64,000 nt of DNA from an uncultured Clostridium sp. Its GTDB lineage: Bacteria; Bacillota; Clostridia; TANB77; CAG-508. How positions within the stretch are numbered: position 1 is the first letter of the stretch; each line of letters begins with the position of its first letter. The stretch is taken from NCBI GenBank assembly GCA_900553985.1, contig USFW01000006.1, forward strand, positions 1 to 64,000. Reading direction: 5' to 3'. Shown here piece by piece: positions 29,317 to 38,096 of the stretch. Position numbers and translations under genes: made by a program. The notes beneath the pieces are model-generated. The model ran no database searches. It was not told where the DNA came from and saw only the letters and a program-made list of their open reading frames with translations.

Positions 29317-30060
29317 TTAACACATTGTCATTCCGCCATCTACACTTATTACTTGACCTGTTATATATGAACTTTCTTCTGTACCTAAAAAATAAACTAA
29401 ATTTGCAACTTCTTTTGCTTTTCCCATTCTTTTTAATGGTATTTGATTATATATGTTTTCTTTTAAATTATCTCCTAATACTGCTGTCATATCTGTTTCT
29501 ATAAAACCTGGTGCAACTGCATTTGCTCTTATATTTCTTGATGCTAATTCTTTTGCTATACTTTTTGTAAATCCTATTATTCCTGCTTTTGATGCTGAAT
29601 AGTTACATTGACCTGCATTTCCTACCACTCCGACAACAGAAGATAGATTTATTATGCTTCCTTGTCTTTTTTTCATCATATATTTAGATACTATTTTTGT
29701 TACTATATATGTTCCTTTTAAATTTACATCTATTACCTTACTAAATTCTTCTTCACTCATTCTCATTAATAAATTATCTTTTGTTATTCCTGCATTATTT
29801 ACTAATACATCTATACTTTCAAATTCTTCTACTGCTTTTTTTACTAAATTTTCTATCTCTTCTGAATTTGTTACATCTGCTTTAAGTATTAGTGATTTTA
29901 CCCCTTTTTCTTCAAATTCTTTTTTTAATCCTTCCACATCTGTTTTCTCTGAAACATAATTTGTTACTATATTATAGCCATTTTCTGCAAATTTTAAGGC
30001 AACTTCTTTTCCTATTCCTCTTGAACCACCTGTTATAAATATTGTTTTATTTTCTTTCAT
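29317..30060 (-). CDS. fabG: 3-oxoacyl-[acyl-carrier-protein] reductase FabG
   Basis: NADPH-dependent short-chain dehydrogenase of fatty-acid synthesis. The 247-residue protein has the cofactor motif TGGSRGIGKEVA, NNAGITKDNLL, and the catalytic Ser and YSASKAG (Tyr-Lys). C-terminus GQVISVDGGMTM is typical. Downstream of fabD by about 146 bases. Confidence 0.97.
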   Translation of the reverse strand: MKENKTIFITGGSRGIGKEVALKFAENGYNIVTNYVSEKTDVEGLKKEFEEKGVKSLILKADVTNSEEIENLVKKAVEEFESIDVLVNNAGITKDNLLMRMSEEEFSKVIDVNLKGTYIVTKIVSKYMMKKRQGSIINLSSVVGVVGNAGQCNYSASKAGIIGFTKSIAKELASRNIRANAVAPGFIETDMTAVLGDNLKENIYNQIPLKRMGKAKEVANLVYFLGTEESSYITGQVISVDGGMTMC

Positions 30061-30206
30061 AAAATTTTTTCTCCTTTTTATCTATATCTAATTGGATTTT
30101 TTATTAAAAATATATTTATCTTATATATCACCTATTTTATATAATTAATAGTGATATTTTTATATATTCATGATTTTAAGTATCTAAATTTAATACTTTC
30201 TTCAAA

Positions 30207-31145
30207 TTATATTGACTTTTCATATTCAAAATATTTTTCTAAATCTGCTACTGTGCTAATATTAAATGTCTTTGCAACTTTATTATCTTTTTTTACAAAT
30301 GTAGTTAGTGTCTTTCCTGGACCTATTTCTACATATTCTCCTATATCTTCCTTATTCATTAGCTCAATTGCTTTATCAAATCTTACTGGACTTATTATAT
30401 GATTTGCTAATATTTTGCATATATTATCATTTTCATTATAAAAAGTCCCATCAATATTCTTTATAACTTTTACTTTACCTTTATTAAATTTTACCTTTTC
30501 TAATTCTTTTTTATATTCTTGTTTTGCTTTTTCCAATTTTATTGTATGGAATGGTCCACTTGTTTTTAGTTTTACTACTCTCTTTGCACCTATTTCTCCT
30601 AATTTTTCCATTGCTTCATCTATTGCTGAGCTTTCTCCTGATATTACTGTTTGTACACTACAATTATAATTTGCTGGTACTATAAATTTCCCATTTTCCC
30701 TGATTTCCTTGCACACTTCTTCTATTTTCTTTGAGTCTAATCCTATTACTGCTGCCATTGAATATTCTTCTTTAGGTTGCAAATTTGCCATATAATATCC
30801 TCTTTGTTTTATTAGTTTTATGCCATCTTCAAAACTTATAATTCCTGAATATATTAATGCCCCATATTCTCCTAAGCTTAACCCTGTTGATATTTCTGCA
30901 TTTACATTTTGAGATTTTAATACTTCTAAAATTGCTAAACTTGTTGTTAATATTGCTATTTGAGTATTTTCTGTTTTATTTAATTCTTCATCAGGTCCTT
31001 CAAAACATATCTTTTTTACATCTATTCCTGATATTCTTGATGCCTCATCATATATCTTTCTTGCTACTTCATATTTTTCATATATATCTTTTCCCATTCC
31101 TACTATTTGAGCTCCTTGCCCTGGAAATAAAAATGCTCTTTTCAT
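30207..31145 (-). CDS. fabD: Malonyl-CoA:ACP transacylase FabD
   Basis: Loads malonyl groups on acyl carrier protein. The 312-residue protein shows FLFPGQGAQIVGMGKDIYEK, the nucleophile elbow GLSLGEYGALIYSG and the catalytic His segment TSGPFHTIKLE. The elbow has Leu where His is commonest (GHSLGE), a tolerated variation. It follows fabH by 153 bases with no acpP between them. Confidence 0.96.
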   Translation of the reverse strand: MKRAFLFPGQGAQIVGMGKDIYEKYEVARKIYDEASRISGIDVKKICFEGPDEELNKTENTQIAILTTSLAILEVLKSQNVNAEISTGLSLGEYGALIYSGIISFEDGIKLIKQRGYYMANLQPKEEYSMAAVIGLDSKKIEEVCKEIRENGKFIVPANYNCSVQTVISGESSAIDEAMEKLGEIGAKRVVKLKTSGPFHTIKLEKAKQEYKKELEKVKFNKGKVKVIKNIDGTFYNENDNICKILANHIISPVRFDKAIELMNKEDIGEYVEIGPGKTLTTFVKKDNKVAKTFNISTVADLEKYFEYEKSI

Positions 31146-31298
31146 TTTCTTTTTTTCCTTTCATTTTTATATTTTATGTCTAATATATTTTAATAAATTT
31201 TACTATTTTATTATCTTTGAATTAAAATTCTAATTATTTTCTTGCAGTTTAATATAATTTATATAAGCTTACTTATAGACATTTCGTTATTTATCTTT

Positions 31299-32228
31299 CT
31301 ATATTTCAATTAAAATACTTCCTGTATTTAGTCCGCCTCCATAACCTAATAAAATTATTTTGTCACCTTTTTTCAGTAAATTATTTCCCATCATATCATC
31401 TATTGCAATTGGAATACTTGCGCAAAAAGTATTTCCTTTGTTTTGAATATTTATATACATTTTGTTTATATCAATATTTAATCTATTTGCTATTGAATTC
31501 ATTATTTTTATATTTGATTGATGTGGTATTATATATTTTATATTTTCTATTGTTTCATTAGATTTTTCTAACAATTCATTTATATTTTCTATTGTTTTAG
31601 TTACTGCATATTTATATATTTCTTTTCCATTCATATATAATTTATCATCTGTTTTTGAAGTTAGAATTTTCTTTTCATCGATTTCTGAAGTTATATTTGA
31701 TTCATATTTCTTATTCTCATTTAGACTTTTACCAATTAAAATTACACCTGCTCCGTCTGATAAAACTACTCTAGTTGCTACATCTTCTTCTTTTAGATTT
31801 TTTGATAAAACATCTACTCCAATTACTAATGCTTTTTTTATAGAATCATCTTGTAAATACAACCTTGCAATATCTAATGCATTTATATATCCACTACAAC
31901 CAGCTAAAATATCTAAACATATGCATCTTTCTATTTCTAATTTTTTTTGAATATAGTTTGATATTCCCGGCATTAATAAATTTGTTGATGTTGTTGCTGT
32001 TATTATAAGTCCTATATCTTCTTTTTTTATGTCTTTTGTAAAAATTTTCTTAGTTGCTTTATATGCAATATCTTCTATTTTTTCTTGACTTGCATAATAT
32101 CTATTTTCTATTCCTGTTCTTTTTTGAATATATCCTTCTTCTAAGTTTAATTTTTTTTCTAATTGTGAGTTTGTAATTTTTTCTTTTGGTAGATATATTC
32201 CAGTTTGAATTATTTCTATACTATTCAA
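31299..32228 (-). CDS. fabH: 3-oxoacyl-[acyl-carrier-protein] synthase III FabH
   Basis: Starts fatty-acid synthesis by condensing acetyl-CoA with malonyl-ACP. The 309-residue protein has the catalytic Cys in DILAGCSGYINALDIA, His in YIIPHQSNIKIMNSIANRL, and the C-terminal GYGGGLNTGSILIEI in place of the usual GFGGGLTWG. First gene of the fab cluster, divergent from the small XRE gene at 32497. The 270-base gap upstream contains the TGACAT palindrome described separately. Confidence 0.95.
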   Translation of the reverse strand: MNSIEIIQTGIYLPKEKITNSQLEKKLNLEEGYIQKRTGIENRYYASQEKIEDIAYKATKKIFTKDIKKEDIGLIITATTSTNLLMPGISNYIQKKLEIERCICLDILAGCSGYINALDIARLYLQDDSIKKALVIGVDVLSKNLKEEDVATRVVLSDGAGVILIGKSLNENKKYESNITSEIDEKKILTSKTDDKLYMNGKEIYKYAVTKTIENINELLEKSNETIENIKYIIPHQSNIKIMNSIANRLNIDINKMYINIQNKGNTFCASIPIAIDDMMGNNLLKKGDKIILLGYGGGLNTGSILIEI

Positions 32229-32423
32229 GCTTTTTCTCCTTACATTAAATTCGTTTATCTTAAATCTCCAACTATAAATTTAGGATAATTATACTAATTT
32301 ATTTACTATAATAACTAATTTGATATTTTTAATAATTTTTATTATTGTATTTATACATTATTTTTTTATTTTTTTCTATTGGTCTAAATGGTCAATTCAA
32401 ATAATTTTATATTCATATTTCTA

Positions 32424-32438
32424 TGACATAAAATGTCA
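32424..32438. promoter_or_regulatory. Palindrome TGACAT-AAA-ATGTCA between fabH and the XRE gene
   Basis: A perfect 6-bp inverted repeat with a 3-bp spacer, 59 bases before the XRE ATG and about 200 before fabH. A second motif nearby, GGTCTAAATGGTCAA (32384-32398), is a direct GGTC repeat. Either could be an operator for the adjacent small regulator. Inference from position and symmetry only. Confidence 0.4.
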
Positions 32439-32496
32439 ATACAATTTAAAATTTTTTTATGCAATAATTAAACCAAGTTATATTTAAGGTGATTTT

Positions 32497-32703
32497 ATGA
32501 TTAAAGAAAAAAGAAAGGAAAAAAACTATACTCAAGAAAAAATGTCTGAAATACTTGGTATTAGCCTTAGACAATATGTGCGAATAGATAATGAAGAAGA
32601 TTTGCCTAGGCGTGATGTATTGCGTAATTTAATTATAGAATTGGAATTAAATGATACTGAATTAGGGGAATACATAAGAACAATGGCTAATAAAATTGCA
32701 TAA
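32497..32703 (+). CDS. Small XRE-family helix-turn-helix protein
   Basis: The 68-residue protein is essentially a single helix-turn-helix domain: MIKEKRKEKNYTQEKMSEIL and GISLRQYVRIDNEEDLPRRD, matching the Cro/C1 pattern with the recognition helix around residues 26-35. ATG preceded by AAGGTGATTTT. It is transcribed away from fabH. Its place at the head of the fab cluster suggests, without proof, that it controls fatty-acid synthesis or its own expression. Confidence 0.75.
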   Translation: MIKEKRKEKNYTQEKMSEILGISLRQYVRIDNEEDLPRRDVLRNLIIELELNDTELGEYIRTMANKIA

Positions 32704-32753
32704 ATAAGAAAAGTAGCGAAGCTACACTAGAAAGGCTATCGTGGGTCTTTTTA

Positions 32754-32834
32754 AAGGTAACTTTTATTTGTTGTATACGAAAAAATCTTATATATGGTCA
32801 AGATAAAAGTTGATTTTTCCTATACAATAAAAAA
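32754..32834. repeat. GTATACGAAAAAATC hairpin repeat, copy 2
   Basis: AAGGTAACTTTTATTTGTTG to TTTTTCCTATACAATAAAAA, matching the copy at 15487-15566 with few differences, in the same orientation and again leading into a terminator hairpin. Preceded by a small GTAGC-GAA-GCTAC hairpin (32713-32725). Confidence 0.65.
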
Positions 32835-32872
32835 TATCGAAAATTCACTTGTAAAATTTTCGATATTTTTTT
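32830..32872. terminator. Bidirectional terminator between XRE gene and the gene at 32898
   Basis: AAAAATATCGAAAATT and AATTTTCGATATTTTT form a 15-pair stem around a short loop, with U-runs on both strands, between two convergent genes. Confidence 0.85.
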
Positions 32873-32897
32873 ATAAAAATTTATACTCTATTTCATT

Positions 32898-34535
32898 TTA
32901 CATCCCTTCAAATGTCGGATAACCATTTTCTCCTTCTTTCCATCTCAGCCAATTGCTTGTATCTGCACCAGTAGAATTATTTTCTATTTCCTTATTTAAT
33001 AATTCTACTAATGTACTACTTGTTCCATCTTGGTTATCTATTTTTTCTTTTCCTTGAATTTGATTTGTTGTTAATTTTGTTGCATATTCTTCTTTAGTGC
33101 CACCCACACTTCTATCACTTTTAGATCCATCATAATAACAATTAGTTATAGTTGATTTATATTGTCCATACCAAAATCCTCCTTGAATTCCTCCGGAAAA
33201 TGGAGTTATATATGAATATTTTGCTCTTGTTTCTCCTATGTTATAACAATTTGTGATATTGGTACTATCCACATTAATTGATGACCCTAAAATCCCACTA
33301 GCAGCATTATAAGTATTGTTTACTTCATTTACTATTTTTCCTACATTGTAACAATTTGCTATAACTAGCTCTAAAGATGCATTTCCTAAAATTCCTCCTA
33401 CTGAAACATATGGTTGAAGAAGTTTTGAAGGTTTTAATATTAAAATTCCTTCATTATAGCTGTTTATGATTTTTATTTTCACTTTTGACTCAATTTTTCC
33501 TATAATTCCTCCAATATATCCGCTACCAATTATATTTGCTGTATTTCTACATTGATTTATCTCTATATTACTATTATTTGCTACTGACCCAATTATTCCT
33601 CCAGTATTTGTAATAAATGGTTTATATTCTCCTATTTCTCCACTATATTCTAAATTATAAAAATAACATTTTCCAGATATATGAGCAGCAATTCCACCAA
33701 TATTACTAACAGAAAAAATTTCTCCATGTACTATTAGATTTTTTATTGTCGCATTAGATACTTCTTTAAATAAACCTGCATTTGCTTCGCTTGAATTTAT
33801 ATATAAATTATTAATTTTTTTATTTTGTCCATCAAAGTTTCCTTTAAATATATTTACAGGCTTAACTCCGGTACCTGTTGTTAACTCTTCCATTAACTCA
33901 TTAGTTTTCCCATCATTATTCATATCACCATATTTAGTTGTTCGATAATCCTCATATGCTAATTCTGATAAAAAATCTAAATTTCTCGTCAGTATTATTT
34001 CTTTTCCTGTAAAATCATCTGTTTCAGATTTATTTGAAAAATCTATCCAATCTTCGATACAATTTATTTGATACGGTTTTTCTTTACTTCCATCTAAAGT
34101 ATTTCCTTTGGTTATATCTCCAGCTTTATTATCTTCTGCTACCTCTATTTCAATTGGTCCTTCTACTTCTTTGCCATATTTTATTTTATAATTTCTATTT
34201 GTATCTAAAAAAGTTACTATATAGCTATCTTTTCCATCTCTTATTACTTTTGTTTTATTTGTTCCTTCCATACTATCTAATTCATTTTGTAAACCTTCTT
34301 TTGTATTTCTTTTGCCATCATTAGATATTAAATCTGCATTTTGAGATAATTTAACAATTTCTTTTTCCTCTCCAATTTTTGTTTTTTCTTTTGAAGTTTT
34401 TGTATTTTCTAATATTCCATTATCTCCTGTTAGCACTACTATGCTTACTCCTGCTAATATTAGTAATACCAATATGGTTATCACCAAAACTATAAGAGTT
34501 ATTCCATTTTGCATATTATCTTTTTTTATACTCAT
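32898..34535 (-). CDS. Prepilin-like surface protein with GLUG-type beta-helix repeats
   Basis: The 545-residue protein opens with a prepilin-type segment NGITLIVLVITILVLLILAG followed by VSIVVLTGDNGIL, closely like the N-terminus of the giant protein at 22605. After a short charged region comes a long series of Gly/Asn-rich units (NAGLFKEVSNATIKNLIVHG, NIGGIAAHISGKCYFYN, SGYIGGIIGKIESKVKIK) that match GLUG-like beta-helix repeats. The C-terminus ends WLRWKEGENGYPTFEGM. ATG follows AAAGGCGGAAAATAA. Probably a pseudopilin-type surface adhesin. It lies downstream of a leader ORF and terminator. Confidence 0.75.
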   Translation of the reverse strand: MSIKKDNMQNGITLIVLVITILVLLILAGVSIVVLTGDNGILENTKTSKEKTKIGEEKEIVKLSQNADLISNDGKRNTKEGLQNELDSMEGTNKTKVIRDGKDSYIVTFLDTNRNYKIKYGKEVEGPIEIEVAEDNKAGDITKGNTLDGSKEKPYQINCIEDWIDFSNKSETDDFTGKEIILTRNLDFLSELAYEDYRTTKYGDMNNDGKTNELMEELTTGTGVKPVNIFKGNFDGQNKKINNLYINSSEANAGLFKEVSNATIKNLIVHGEIFSVSNIGGIAAHISGKCYFYNLEYSGEIGEYKPFITNTGGIIGSVANNSNIEINQCRNTANIIGSGYIGGIIGKIESKVKIKIINSYNEGILILKPSKLLQPYVSVGGILGNASLELVIANCYNVGKIVNEVNNTYNAASGILGSSINVDSTNITNCYNIGETRAKYSYITPFSGGIQGGFWYGQYKSTITNCYYDGSKSDRSVGGTKEEYATKLTTNQIQGKEKIDNQDGTSSTLVELLNKEIENNSTGADTSNWLRWKEGENGYPTFEGM

Positions 34536-34574
34536 TTATTTTCCGCCTTTCTTTTTTTATGTCAATTTCCACAT

Positions 34575-34626
34575 AAAAAAGACAACAATAAAAACCTTAT
34601 AATATAGGCTTTTATCATTGTCTTTT
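34575..34626 (-). terminator. Terminator or attenuator upstream of the gene at 32898
   Basis: AAAAGACAACAATAAAAACC pairs with the complementary arm ending ATTGTCTTTT (a stem of about 16 with an internal mismatch) and has a U-run on the minus strand. It stands between the small leader ORF and the prepilin-like gene, 40 bases before that gene's ATG. Confidence 0.75.
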
Positions 34627-34648
34627 ATTTATAATGTTTTTTTATTTA

Positions 34649-34723
34649 TTAATAAAGATATTGTGTGTGTGTGTGTGTGTGTGTGTGTACTCTCGCAAGG
34701 GTTTTAGCCATTTCTAAATTCAT
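34649..34723 (-). CDS. Putative leader peptide with a His-Thr run
   Basis: ATG at 34723, seven bases after AGAGGAG, opens a 24-codon ORF: MNLEMAKTLARV, then His-Thr four times, then QYLY and TAA. The His-Thr run is encoded by a GT dinucleotide repeat (34662-34688). A strong promoter lies just upstream and a terminator hairpin follows 23 bases after the stop, ahead of the prepilin-like gene. The layout resembles a leader-peptide attenuator, but the target is not an amino-acid operon. It might also be a stand-alone microprotein. Confidence 0.5.
   Translation of the reverse strand: MNLEMAKTLARVHTHTHTHTQYLY
34662..34688. repeat. GT dinucleotide microsatellite
   Basis: 27 bases of uninterrupted (TG)n inside the leader ORF. 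Gain or loss of one unit would change the reading frame after the His-Thr run. Such tracts are unusual in a genome this AT-rich. Confidence 0.85.
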
Positions 34724-34757
34724 AATATACTCCTCTTTTGTTTGTTATTATATTAAA

Positions 34758-34786
34758 ATATTATCTTATTAACATTCATTTGTCAA
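34758..34786 (-). promoter_or_regulatory. Sigma-A-type promoter of the leader ORF
   Basis: TTGACA (34781-34786), a 17-base spacer, and TAATAT (34758-34763) on the minus strand. Expected start of transcription near 34750, about 27 bases before the leader ATG. Confidence 0.8.
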
Positions 34787-34837
34787 GTATTTTTTCTATT
34801 TTATCAATTAGTCAAACTAATATTTAATAATTATATT

Positions 34838-35593
34838 TTAACTAAAAAGTTTCTTATTTGAAATATGTATATTATCAATATTTGCCTTCAATTCCCTAGA
34901 AATAATATTTTGAATTTGAGCAACTTGTTCTTTTATTAATTCTTGCTCCGAACCTATTATAACACTTATACTTTCTCCATTAACAAATACAATATTATTA
35001 TTAAAACCTTTTGTAGATATTAAATTTTCACATACCATTATACTATTTTTAATTTCGTTGATTTTTTTTATTTCTTCAGTGGCGCTTTGTTTCTGAGTTT
35101 CTAAAGAATTGCTACTATTTAGAACATTTTCATATGTTTCTAGCATTTGTGAATACATCTTATCTCTTTCAAGTTTTGATTTCACAAAATAATCACCGGC
35201 TTCTTTTGTATTTGCCCCACTTGTTTGAACTGTTGTATTTTCCTTTGTTGCATTTTCATTATTAGTATTATCTTCTGTCTTCTCTATATTCTTTTCTTGT
35301 ATACTATTTTCTGCATTATTTTGATTTTTGCCCTCTTCTTCCTTTCTTTCATTATTCTCTGCACTACCTGTAACAACATCATCACTATTAGCTAACTTAG
35401 CATCTCCAATATCTGCTATTTGCATATCATCTGATTCCATTTGCAAGCTTGTTTCTAATGCTTGTTCATTATTTGTAGTAAAGTTTAGATATCCAGCAAC
35501 TACTAACATTAATGCAATCACATATACTACTACTTGATTTTTCTTTAATAATTTTTTCATAAAACTTTTAATGATACATTTTAAATATATCAT
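34838..35593 (-). CDS. spoIIIAH: Stage III sporulation protein AH
   Basis: Mother-cell membrane protein of the SpoIIIA-SpoIIQ channel that pairs with SpoIIQ. The 251-residue protein has an N-terminal membrane helix (NQVVVYVIALMLVVAGYLNF), a long low-complexity Glu/Asn/Lys linker (about 85-140) and the C-terminal YscJ/FliF-like domain (YFVKSKLERDKMYSQMLETY, FVNGESISVII). Start: ATG 35593 has AAGGAG only three bases away; ATG 35560 (MKKLLKKNQV) gives the more usual N-terminus. Separated from spoIIIAG by 81 bases carrying a TTCCAGCGGCTA repeat. Confidence 0.92.
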   Translation of the reverse strand: MIYLKCIIKSFMKKLLKKNQVVVYVIALMLVVAGYLNFTTNNEQALETSLQMESDDMQIADIGDAKLANSDDVVTGSAENNERKEEEGKNQNNAENSIQEKNIEKTEDNTNNENATKENTTVQTSGANTKEAGDYFVKSKLERDKMYSQMLETYENVLNSSNSLETQKQSATEEIKKINEIKNSIMVCENLISTKGFNNNIVFVNGESISVIIGSEQELIKEQVAQIQNIISRELKANIDNIHISNKKLFS

Positions 35594-35640
35594 TTTCTCC
35601 TTGTATAATATATTTAGGTTTTTAATAAAGGATTTACCTA

Positions 35641-35669
35641 TAACCCAGTTCCAGCGGCTAATTTAAAAC
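35641..35669. repeat. Repeat end TTCCAGCGGCTA, copy 2, inside the spoIIIA operon
   Basis: AACCCAGTTCCAGCGGCTAA followed by TTTAAAAC, matching the outer end of the 217-bp element at 40471-40687 and the window start. There is no inverted partner here, so it looks like a remnant or a single end. Confidence 0.65.
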
Positions 35670-35674
35670 CATTT

Positions 35675-36301
35675 TCAATTCATCTCAAACACCTGTATCT
35701 TATGAGTAGCTAACCCAGTTACTGCCTCAACTGCTTGAATTATACTTGTTTTTATATTTACATCACTTGCCCCCTTTGCCGTAATTATTGCTCCTTGTAC
35801 TTTTGGTTCTACTATTTTTTTAGTTATTGGTACTTTTTCTCCATTTTCTTCTTTATATATTATTTCTTTTTGCGAATCTTGTTCTTGAATTTTTCTTATT
35901 CCTCCTTGAGTATCTGTTTCTTCTGTATTACTATTTTTTGATGCTTCATTGTACATTGGTACAACTTCACTAGATTCAGAATAATTGATAAAAACTTTTA
36001 CTTCACCCACTCCTTGTATCCTAGATAATATTGTTTCTAAATTTTTTTCTAGTTCTTTACTTGTATTGCTAGATGTTTCTATTGTTGTATTATTCATATT
36101 CTGAGCTAATTGTTTTGAATTTTGACTATTTTCATCTTGTTTATTTTTTTTACTATTTCCATTCCAAATTGCATTTATTGCTACAACTGTTATTATGAGT
36201 ATTACTACTAAAAATACCAAATTTTCTATTTTCTTTTTGTTATTTCCTTCTTGTTTTTCCTCTTCTGTATTTATTAATTTTTTTAATTTATTTCCAAGCA
36301 T
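35675..36301 (-). CDS. spoIIIAG: Stage III sporulation protein AG
   Basis: Forms the large ring of the SpoIIIA channel in the mother-cell membrane. The 208-residue protein has a membrane helix (about 27-45), a Ser/Asn linker and a ring-building domain with VGEVKVFINYSESSEVVPMY and KVQGAIITAKGASDVNIKTS, ending VTGLATHKIQVFEM, all family marks. It overlaps the end of spoIIIAF by 19 bases, indicating coupled translation. Confidence 0.95.
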   Translation of the reverse strand: MLGNKLKKLINTEEEKQEGNNKKKIENLVFLVVILIITVVAINAIWNGNSKKNKQDENSQNSKQLAQNMNNTTIETSSNTSKELEKNLETILSRIQGVGEVKVFINYSESSEVVPMYNEASKNSNTEETDTQGGIRKIQEQDSQKEIIYKEENGEKVPITKKIVEPKVQGAIITAKGASDVNIKTSIIQAVEAVTGLATHKIQVFEMN

Positions 36302-36900
36302 TTTTCCTTCACCCCATACTCTTCCATTAAAAATTTTTTTATCTTTTGTTTATCTTCATTTGTGATTTTTTCACTTTTATTACTTTTTTCTCTTTCAACA
36401 ATATTGGTATTTATTGGTCGTATTTTTTGTATCTCTTCTACTACTTTATTTTCTAATGTTAATTTATCATTAACTTTATTACTTTCATTCTTTTTTACTT
36501 GCAATTTAATTTTTGAAATTTCTGAATTTTCCTCACTATCATTTAATTTTGCTTCTACTTCACAATTTAATATGTCATAACCTTGTTCTTTTACTTTTTT
36601 ACTTATATCTTTTTCTAATTTATCTATATATAGTTCTTCTATTCTTTTATCCATCGATGTTTGTGTCGTTTTTTCTGAAGTTGATAAATAATTATTATAT
36701 TTCTCTATTTCAAAATTGCTTACATCTATTGTTTGTTTATTTTTTATAAATGGAGATATTATTGTAAATAAAATATATACTCCCATTACCATTCTTATAT
36801 ATTTTTTTGTTTTATTATTTGGCAATATCATTTCTAATATCGAAACAACTACAATCGCCAATCCTAATCCCTTCGCCCAAGAACTTAAAAACTCAATCAT
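36283..36900 (-). CDS. spoIIIAF: Stage III sporulation protein AF
   Basis: Membrane component of the SpoIIIA complex. The 205-residue protein has two N-terminal helices (about 9-28 and 35-52, LGLAIVVVSILEMILPNNKT and MVMGVYILFTIISPF) and a soluble domain. ATG follows GGGGAGTTT. It is 11 bases after spoIIIAE and overlaps spoIIIAG. Confidence 0.93.
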   Translation of the reverse strand: MIEFLSSWAKGLGLAIVVVSILEMILPNNKTKKYIRMVMGVYILFTIISPFIKNKQTIDVSNFEIEKYNNYLSTSEKTTQTSMDKRIEELYIDKLEKDISKKVKEQGYDILNCEVEAKLNDSEENSEISKIKLQVKKNESNKVNDKLTLENKVVEEIQKIRPINTNIVEREKSNKSEKITNEDKQKIKKFLMEEYGVKEKCLEIN

Positions 36901-36910
36901 AAACTCCCCT

Positions 36911-38074
36911 CTATCTATACATCATTCCTGTGTTTGATATCTTTACTACTAAAGCTGTTCCAATAATTAATAATACTGATATTGTTGTTAATATTGCTAA
37001 AAATATTTTAAATATATCTCCTACTTGCTCTATTAAACTAACAATATTTTTATCAGCTATTGGTTCACATATACCTGCTAATAATTTATATGTAATTGTT
37101 AAAATTGCTAATTTTAAAATTGGAGCAATACATATAGCTATTACTACTATAACTCCTATTAGTCCAACTGCATTTTTCAAAATAATTCCACATCCTAAAA
37201 CAGTATCAACTGCATCTCCTAGTATTTTTCCAACTACTGGAATTGCTGTGCTAACTACTGCTTTTGTTGTCTTAGCAGTTATTCCATCTACACTACTAGA
37301 CAATGTACCTTCAAGCGAAACTACTCCTACAAATATTGTTAATACTATTCCTAAAAACCATATTATGCTTGACTGAAAAAACTTAGATAGTTTTCCAATT
37401 TGAAAGTTGTTAGATATTTTAGAAATAACTACTAATCCTGCAAAAATTAATACTCCTGGTATTATTATTGTTTGTATTATATTTCCTATAAAATTAATCA
37501 TAAATAATATTATAGGCTCTAAAACTCCACTTGTTGCTATGCTACCTGTATACAACATCAATGCTATTAATAATGGTACTAATAAATTCATAAATCCAAC
37601 TAAATTATTAGTAGTATCTTGTACTAATTTTACTATTCCAGAAAAACTAGACATTATTATAGTTACTATTAATATATATTGAACATAATAAATTAGTTTC
37701 GATATACTTTCATTTTCTAAACTTTCACTAATTGCCTTTAAAATGCTATGTATAACTATTATTACTAATATACTTCCTACTGCTTTTATACTGTCGACAA
37801 ATTCTTGTCCAAGTAAACTTAAAATTTTTTTAAAAATTGAACTGTTATCAACTTCTCCTTTTATTGCACTATTAAAAAAATCATTTAACTCATTCTCATC
37901 AAAAAAATCATTTGTATATTCTTTAGCACTATCAATAAACTCTCCTACCCCAAATTCTTCTTGTTGCTCTAGCATTGTTTCTTTATTACTTTCATCTTTT
38001 GTATCAGAGGCATTTGAAATTGGCATAGTTATAAATAAGATTAAAATTGTAATTATATTTATTAAAATTTTCAA
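36911..38074 (-). CDS. spoIIIAE: Stage III sporulation protein AE
   Basis: Polytopic membrane protein, the transport-like core of the SpoIIIA complex. The 387-residue protein has a signal-like N-terminus, an acidic soluble part (about 25-80) and about seven membrane helices (IKAVGSILVIIVIHSILKAI, LLVPLLIALMLYTG, VVSTAIPVVGKILGDAVDTV, LAILTITYKLLAGICEPIAD). These motifs are typical of the family. Confidence 0.95.
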   Translation of the reverse strand: MKILINIITILILFITMPISNASDTKDESNKETMLEQQEEFGVGEFIDSAKEYTNDFFDENELNDFFNSAIKGEVDNSSIFKKILSLLGQEFVDSIKAVGSILVIIVIHSILKAISESLENESISKLIYYVQYILIVTIIMSSFSGIVKLVQDTTNNLVGFMNLLVPLLIALMLYTGSIATSGVLEPIILFMINFIGNIIQTIIIPGVLIFAGLVVISKISNNFQIGKLSKFFQSSIIWFLGIVLTIFVGVVSLEGTLSSSVDGITAKTTKAVVSTAIPVVGKILGDAVDTVLGCGIILKNAVGLIGVIVVIAICIAPILKLAILTITYKLLAGICEPIADKNIVSLIEQVGDIFKIFLAILTTISVLLIIGTALVVKISNTGMMYR

Positions 38075-38096
38075 ATCTTACACCCCTTATTAAGTC

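Noticed and set aside
34662..34688. GT tract as sequencing artefact
   Set aside because: It lies inside a small ORF with good promoter and ribosome binding site, so it is kept as real but length-uncertain.
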